Origin: Pseudomonadota bacterium
GTDB lineage: Bacteria > Desulfobacterota > Desulfarculia > Desulfarculales > JAHJDS01
Assembly: GCA_018812395.1 (NCBI GenBank)
Contig: JAHJDS010000179.1
Coordinates: 1-9,351 of the forward strand
DNA length: 9,351 bases
Reading direction: 5' to 3'
Shown here in pieces: positions 6,649 to 9,351 of the stretch (positions are counted from its first letter, which is position 1; every line of letters begins with the position of its first letter). The position numbers were made by a program, and so were the translations under genes. The notes beneath the pieces are model-generated. The model saw only the letters and a program-made list of their open reading frames with translations, was not told the origin of the DNA and ran no database searches.

Positions 6649-7047
6649 CTACCACCGATGGCAGGTGCGGGTGACCTTGCAGGGCACCGTCAGCAGGTAA
6701 TAGTGGTCCTTGTTCTTGACCGGGGCGAAGGAAAAGAAATCGCGCATCACGCCGTTGACCTTGACCTGGGCGGCGTAAACCGTGCCGTCGGCCTTGAGGG
6801 GCACGCCGTAAAACACGATCCGGCCTTGTTTGTCGGTCACGCCCCGCAGCGGGATCTTGGTATCCAGGCACTGGGCGGTGACGATCATCTCGAAGCGCGC
6901 CCCGGGCAGCATCCGTTTTTGTTTGGCCGGGCCGGACTCGTAGACGAAGACGTTGATGGTGTGGCCCTGCTGGGCCGACGCCACCGGGGCCAGGACCAAA
7001 CAGCCCAGGGCCACGGCAGCGATCGAGACGACTATTTTATGGCGCAT
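6649..7047 (-). CDS. Small exported protein of unknown function, predicted beta-sandwich (Cna-B/transthyretin-like)
   Basis: I do not recognise a named family. The 132-residue product has a clear Sec signal peptide (basic MRHK, hydrophobic stretch, cleavage after VASA at residue 25), leaving a mature protein of about 107 residues that should reside in the periplasm or outside the cell. The mature part begins with a beta strand (HTINVFVYES). It contains LPGARFEM, then TDKQGRIVFYGVP, a pattern typical of prealbumin-like, Cna-B or carboxypeptidase-regulatory sandwiches. Three cysteines remain after processing (60, 123, 129), two of them close to the C-terminus. ATG at 7047 is chosen because GAGGAG lies at 7053-7058 and the signal peptide then starts properly. 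An in-frame GTG at 7074 would sit at the predicted transcription start. It is divergent from the rhodanese/MauE/TlpA genes and may share their control. Confidence 0.78.
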   Translation of the reverse strand: MRHKIVVSIAAVALGCLVLAPVASAQQGHTINVFVYESGPAKQKRMLPGARFEMIVTAQCLDTKIPLRGVTDKQGRIVFYGVPLKADGTVYAAQVKVNGVMRDFFSFAPVKNKDHYYLLTVPCKVTRTCHRW

Positions 7048-7052
7048 GTTCC

Positions 7053-7058
7053 ACTCCT
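7053..7058 (-). promoter_or_regulatory. Ribosome binding site fixing the small exported protein start
   Basis: GAGGAG on the minus strand is separated by five or six bases from ATG at 7047. It decides for this start over the in-frame GTG 27 bases upstream, which has no such site. Confidence 0.75.
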
Positions 7059-7078
7059 CGGCAACTTGAGTCACCCTA

Positions 7079-7108
7079 ATTCTATCCGTTTTTTGTGTCC
7101 CGGGTCAA
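7079..7108 (-). promoter_or_regulatory. Sigma-70-type promoter of the small exported protein gene
   Basis: On the minus strand TTGACC (7108-7103) and TAGAAT (7084-7079) are separated by 18 bases that include an A6 run. Five of six positions match consensus in each box. Transcription would start near 7072, giving a leader of about 25 bases that contains the ribosome site. Confidence 0.75.
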
Positions 7109-7152
7109 CTCGAGGTTAAGGGCCCGGTTCCCGGCGGCGGACGTTGACCCGG
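7100..7152. repeat. 10-bp inverted repeat embracing both divergent -35 boxes
   Basis: CCGGGTCAAC (7100-7109) and GTTGACCCGG (7143-7152) are perfect reverse complements with 33 bases between. Each arm contains the -35 box of one of the divergent promoters. Symmetry extends beyond the TTGAC needed by sigma factor, so the arms could be operator half-sites for a shared regulator. Confidence 0.6.
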
Positions 7153-7173
7153 TCCGCGGAACTCTGCTACATT
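7144..7173 (+). promoter_or_regulatory. Sigma-70-type promoter of the rhodanese/MauE/TlpA genes
   Basis: TTGACC (7144-7149) and TACATT (7168-7173) have an 18-base spacer ending in TGC, which forms an extended -10. Transcription would start near 7180, about 23 bases before the ATG at 7203. Confidence 0.72.
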
Positions 7174-7202
7174 GGGCGGACAGTTTTCTCGGGGTCAAGG
7201 CC

Positions 7203-7790
7203 ATGCGTCCGCCATCGATCAAATACCTGGCCAGCGGGACCGGGCTCCTGTTTCTGTTGTCCCTGAGCCTGGGGGTCGGTTTCAACGCCGTCAACCCGGT
7301 GGGGGCCCGTTTGCCGCTGGTGCCGGAATACGTCCTGCACCAACCCTACCGGGTCATCTCCCTCGAGAAAGCGGCCTACATTTATCTGGCCCAGGGATTC
7401 GAGCTGTGGCGGCAATGGGGCGGCGGGTCCGTCCTGTTCCTGGACGCCCGGCCCCGGCTGGACTGGCAGGACCACCGCATCCCGGGCGCGAAACTGATGT
7501 ATCCGATGTCTTACGTCGAGTGGACCTGCAACCCCAAGACCGGCCAGTGCCGCGAGGAGCGCCAGGACTACTTCGGGAAAATCCTCTACCCGTTTTCGCC
7601 CTTTTTCAAAGACAAGCCCCGGACCCTGATCGTGTACGGCCGGACGCTGACCTACAACCTGGCCGCCGAACTGGCCTGGCGTCTGTTCAAGCGGGGCCAC
7701 AAGCGAATCCGGCTCATGGCGGCGGACATGGCCGCCTGGCGGGCGGCCGGTCTGCCGGTGTACGGACCCCAAAAACGAGGTCCCCGGTGA
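7203..7790 (+). CDS. Membrane-anchored rhodanese-fold protein lacking the catalytic cysteine
   Basis: The 195-residue product has one N-terminal hydrophobic segment (about 12-30), a signal anchor or uncleaved signal, placing the rest in the periplasm. Rhodanese homology covers about 50-190: FLDARPRLDWQDHRIPGA is the usual entry, and the C-terminal part (TLIVYGRTLTYNLAAELAWRL then MAAWRAAGLPV) is the usual loop and closing helix. The position expected to hold the sulfur-carrying cysteine is Gly146 (YGR instead of YC), so sulfurtransferase activity is unlikely. A CX6C pair (Cys109, Cys116) sits inside the domain and holds its only cysteines; it could form a disulfide or bind metal. The frame is open upstream, but ATG 7203 follows the promoter at 7144-7173 and gives a sensible membrane segment. 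Its stop overlaps the next gene (GTGA). I infer a role with the neighbouring redox proteins; the substrate is unknown. Confidence 0.85.
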   Translation: MRPPSIKYLASGTGLLFLLSLSLGVGFNAVNPVGARLPLVPEYVLHQPYRVISLEKAAYIYLAQGFELWRQWGGGSVLFLDARPRLDWQDHRIPGAKLMYPMSYVEWTCNPKTGQCREERQDYFGKILYPFSPFFKDKPRTLIVYGRTLTYNLAAELAWRLFKRGHKRIRLMAADMAAWRAAGLPVYGPQKRGPR

Positions 7791-8530
7791 GGGAGGTCCT
7801 GGCTGCGGCCCGACCCGATCGGCCCTCGCGGCCCGAGCGGTTGCTGCTGGCCCTGACCCTGGCCGCGCTGGCGGTCTGGGGCCTGGGATTCGAGTTGGGT
7901 CGGGTCTGGACGCCGGGGGGCCTGGAGCTGGCCGGGTGGCTCTGGTCATGGTTCGGGGGGGGCGGGGTCCTGAAACCACTCGGGGCCGTGGCCGGGGTCA
8001 GCGGCCTGTGGGCCGCGGTGGACACGGCCGCCTTCGCCCTGATTTTCATCGCCGCCGGGCTGTTGGCCTGGTGGATAATGCGCCTCATTCCCTTCAAGTG
8101 GTTGATTCTGGCGGCCAGGCTTTACCTGGGCTACGTCTTCGTGGACGCCGCGGTCGAGAAAATCCTTTACCCCCAGGTCTTCGCCTCGACCATGACCGCC
8201 TACGACCTGTTTCCGCACGCCCTGGTCAATCTGGCCTCGCTGTTTTTGCCCTGGCTCGAATTGCTGACCGGCCTGGGCCTCATCCTGGGCGTCCAGGCCC
8301 GGCTGATGGCCTTCCTGTTGAGCGGTATGCTGGGCTGGTTTTTGTTCGCCATTATCGTCAACATCTTTCGGGGCAACTCCTTTGACTGCGGCTGCGGCAC
8401 GGCCGGCGACGACGCCCTGGGCTGGGGCGTGGTCTGGCGTGACGTCTACATGCTGGGCATCGCCCTGACCATCTTCCTGTTCGACCGGGGCTTTTTGTCA
8501 ATGGACAGGCTTTTTCGGCGGCGGCGGTGA
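7787..8530 (+). CDS. MauE/DoxX-like membrane redox protein with CGC motif
   Basis: A 247-residue integral membrane protein. The C-terminal half matches the DoxX/MauE architecture: a helix RLYLGYVFVDAAVEKI (about 111-126), YDLFPHALVNLASLFLPWLELLTGLGLILG, a long hydrophobic pair, then FDCGCG (Cys201, Cys203) and a last helix (about 221-232) with an Arg-rich tail. MauE proteins carry a comparable cysteine pair and act with the thioredoxin-like MauD in forming disulfides in the periplasm. The first 100 or so residues are an extension with two likely helices (about 19-38 and 79-98) and a Gly/Trp-rich stretch, so it is longer than a minimal four-helix DoxX protein. GTG 7787 is chosen because it overlaps the previous stop by four bases and has GAGG at 7777-7780; the frame continues upstream as a shadow. 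Function is inferred from family and the TlpA-like neighbour. Confidence 0.85.
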   Translation: MREVLAAARPDRPSRPERLLLALTLAALAVWGLGFELGRVWTPGGLELAGWLWSWFGGGGVLKPLGAVAGVSGLWAAVDTAAFALIFIAAGLLAWWIMRLIPFKWLILAARLYLGYVFVDAAVEKILYPQVFASTMTAYDLFPHALVNLASLFLPWLELLTGLGLILGVQARLMAFLLSGMLGWFLFAIIVNIFRGNSFDCGCGTAGDDALGWGVVWRDVYMLGIALTIFLFDRGFLSMDRLFRRRR

Positions 8531-8696
8531 TATGCTTTTGGCCAGGCATCAAGAACGGCACCCGGTGTCGGGCGGGGAGCGTGCGCCGGCCCGACTGAAG
8601 GCCTGTCTTGGTTGGTAATTCAAGGCCCGATCACCGGTCAGGTTCCGATTGATCCGCTTCGGACTTCGTATCGGGCCAATAGGGGAGGAATGGCGA
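8531..8696 (+). other. Intergenic leader before the TlpA-like gene, with inverted repeats
   Basis: In an operon whose other joints overlap, this 166-base gap stands out. It holds a 7-bp stem GTCGGGC/GCCCGAC (8567-8573/8589-8595). It also holds a perfect 8-bp pairing GGCCCGAT/ATCGGGCC (8624-8631/8670-8677) enclosing a small TCCG-CTT-CGGA hairpin (8653-8663). The 3' arm ends four bases before the strong ribosome site at 8681. I found no convincing -35/-10 pair and no T-tract. Confidence 0.5.
8681..8688 (+). promoter_or_regulatory. Strong ribosome binding site of the TlpA-like gene
   Basis: AGGGGAGG ends eight bases before ATG 8697. It decides for 8697 over the in-frame upstream start at 8649. 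The nearer ATG at 8690 is out of frame and too close to the site. Confidence 0.75.
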
Positions 8697-9239
8697 ATGA
8701 CGCGCTGGCCCAAGACGGCGATGATCGTATTGCTTGGCGGCCTCTTCCTGGCGACCCCGGCGTGGATGCCGGCGGCCGTTCCCCTGGGGACCAAGTTCAA
8801 GGGCATGGTCCTGCCCGACGTGATGGATCGGCCGGTGGACCTCGGTCGTCTGGTCGGTAAAAAGGTGCTGCTCCTGGTTTACTGGTCCCTGACCTGCGGC
8901 CAGTGCGCCAAGGACGTGCCCCGGCTGCTCGTGGTTGCCGAGAAGCTTCGGGCCAACAAAAAATTCGCCATGGTTTTCGTCAACGGCGACGGCCACGAGA
9001 TGCGGGGCACGGTCTACCACTACATGAAGACGAAGAAGATCCGTTGGATCTCGGTCATGGACAAGCTGGAGATAGACGATTACGAGTTCAAGAAGACGTT
9101 CCGGGTCATGGCCACGCCCGGGGTCAACGTGGTCGACACCAAGGGCCTGATCGTCTATTCGCAGGACGGGGGCGTGAATTATTACAAGCTGCGGACGGCC
9201 CTCAACCGGGCCCTGGCCGAAGCCAAGGGGAGCAAGTGA
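8697..9239 (+). CDS. TlpA/MauD-like exported thioredoxin-fold protein with CGQC
   Basis: This 180-residue protein has an N-terminal signal peptide or anchor (basic MTRWPK, hydrophobic 8-24, possible cleavage near PAA at 25-27), so it acts in the periplasm. The thioredoxin fold follows: KKVLLLVYWSLTCGQC with the active-site pair Cys67/Cys70, a long helix, FAMVFVNGDG, and the cis-proline segment MATPGVNVVDTKG (Pro141), which resembles TlpA/ResA-type proteins. It should reduce or oxidise a periplasmic disulfide. With the MauE-like protein just upstream it recalls the MauD-MauE pair; whether it works as reductant or oxidant cannot be told. The start is fixed by the AGGGGAGG site. Its stop shares one base with the next gene (TGATG), so the following exported protein is probably translationally coupled. 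Confidence 0.9.
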   Translation: MTRWPKTAMIVLLGGLFLATPAWMPAAVPLGTKFKGMVLPDVMDRPVDLGRLVGKKVLLLVYWSLTCGQCAKDVPRLLVVAEKLRANKKFAMVFVNGDGHEMRGTVYHYMKTKKIRWISVMDKLEIDDYEFKKTFRVMATPGVNVVDTKGLIVYSQDGGVNYYKLRTALNRALAEAKGSK

Positions 9240-9351
9240 TGCGCGCCCTGGCCGGCCTGGTCGTCGCCTGGTTGTGTCTGTCGGGCGTGGGCCTGGCGGA
9301 CGAGCCGCCGGTGGTCAAAGCCCATCTGCGGTTCGTCCCGGCCAAGGTCAA
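9239..9351 (+). CDS. Exported protein of unknown function, 3' partial
   Basis: Only the first 37 codons are inside the window. They encode a Sec signal peptide (MRALAGLVVAWLCLSGVGLA, probable cleavage after that Ala) followed by DEPPVVKAHLRFVPAKV, which looks like the first beta strand of a mature periplasmic protein. The ATG overlaps the TlpA-like stop by one base, and AAGGGGAG at 9225-9232 is a good ribosome site. It belongs to the redox operon and might be a client of the thioredoxin-like protein, but nothing in the visible part identifies a family. Confidence 0.75.
   Translation, partial: MRALAGLVVAWLCLSGVGLADEPPVVKAHLRFVPAKV

Noticed and set aside
7048..7074. GTG at 7074 as the start of the small exported protein
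   Set aside because: It lies at the predicted transcription start, has no ribosome site and would place nine polar residues before a proper signal peptide.
8611..8621. Possible -10 box (TAATTC) before the TlpA-like gene
   Set aside because: No acceptable -35 element lies 16-19 bases upstream.

Overview
The window is gene-dense, very GC-rich bacterial DNA. Codons overwhelmingly end in G or C, GTG starts are frequent, and adjacent genes commonly overlap by a few bases. The gene families (a YbhGFSR-type ABC exporter, NAD kinase, MauE/TlpA-type periplasmic redox proteins) and the double-membrane exporter fit a Gram-negative, plausibly an anaerobic Desulfobacterota (deltaproteobacterial) genome. 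That placement is inferred from style; no taxonomic marker is present.

Region 1 (1-5243, + strand) is one tightly packed operon for an ABC-2 type exporter. In order it holds a periplasmic adaptor of the HlyD/YbhG type (5' end cut by the window edge), two separate ATPases, and two ABC-2 permeases. The gene order matches E. coli ybhG-ybhF-ybhS-ybhR, except that the double-length YbhF ATPase is here two half-size genes. The first ATPase has lost the H-loop histidine and the second has a degenerate signature motif. Both defects fall in the same composite ATP site, so the pair should work as an asymmetric heterodimer with one catalytic site.

Region 2 (5244-6648) holds NAD kinase (nadK). A 215-base gap with a hairpin and a possible promoter precedes it. 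After it come about 350 bases without a gene that contain an imperfect duplication, a perfect 14-bp hairpin, smaller hairpins and finally a convincing rho-independent terminator.

Region 3 (6649-9351) is built around a divergent promoter pair at 7079-7173. Leftward it drives a small exported protein of unknown function with a predicted beta-sandwich. Rightward it drives a membrane-anchored rhodanese-fold protein without its catalytic cysteine, a MauE/DoxX-like membrane protein with a CGC motif, a TlpA/MauD-like thioredoxin-fold protein with CGQC, and the start of another exported protein cut by the window end. The two -35 boxes lie in a perfect 10-bp inverted repeat, which suggests shared control. 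The rightward genes look like an envelope thiol/disulfide relay whose client is not visible; this is the most interesting part of the window, together with the split ATPase and the duplicated intergenic element.
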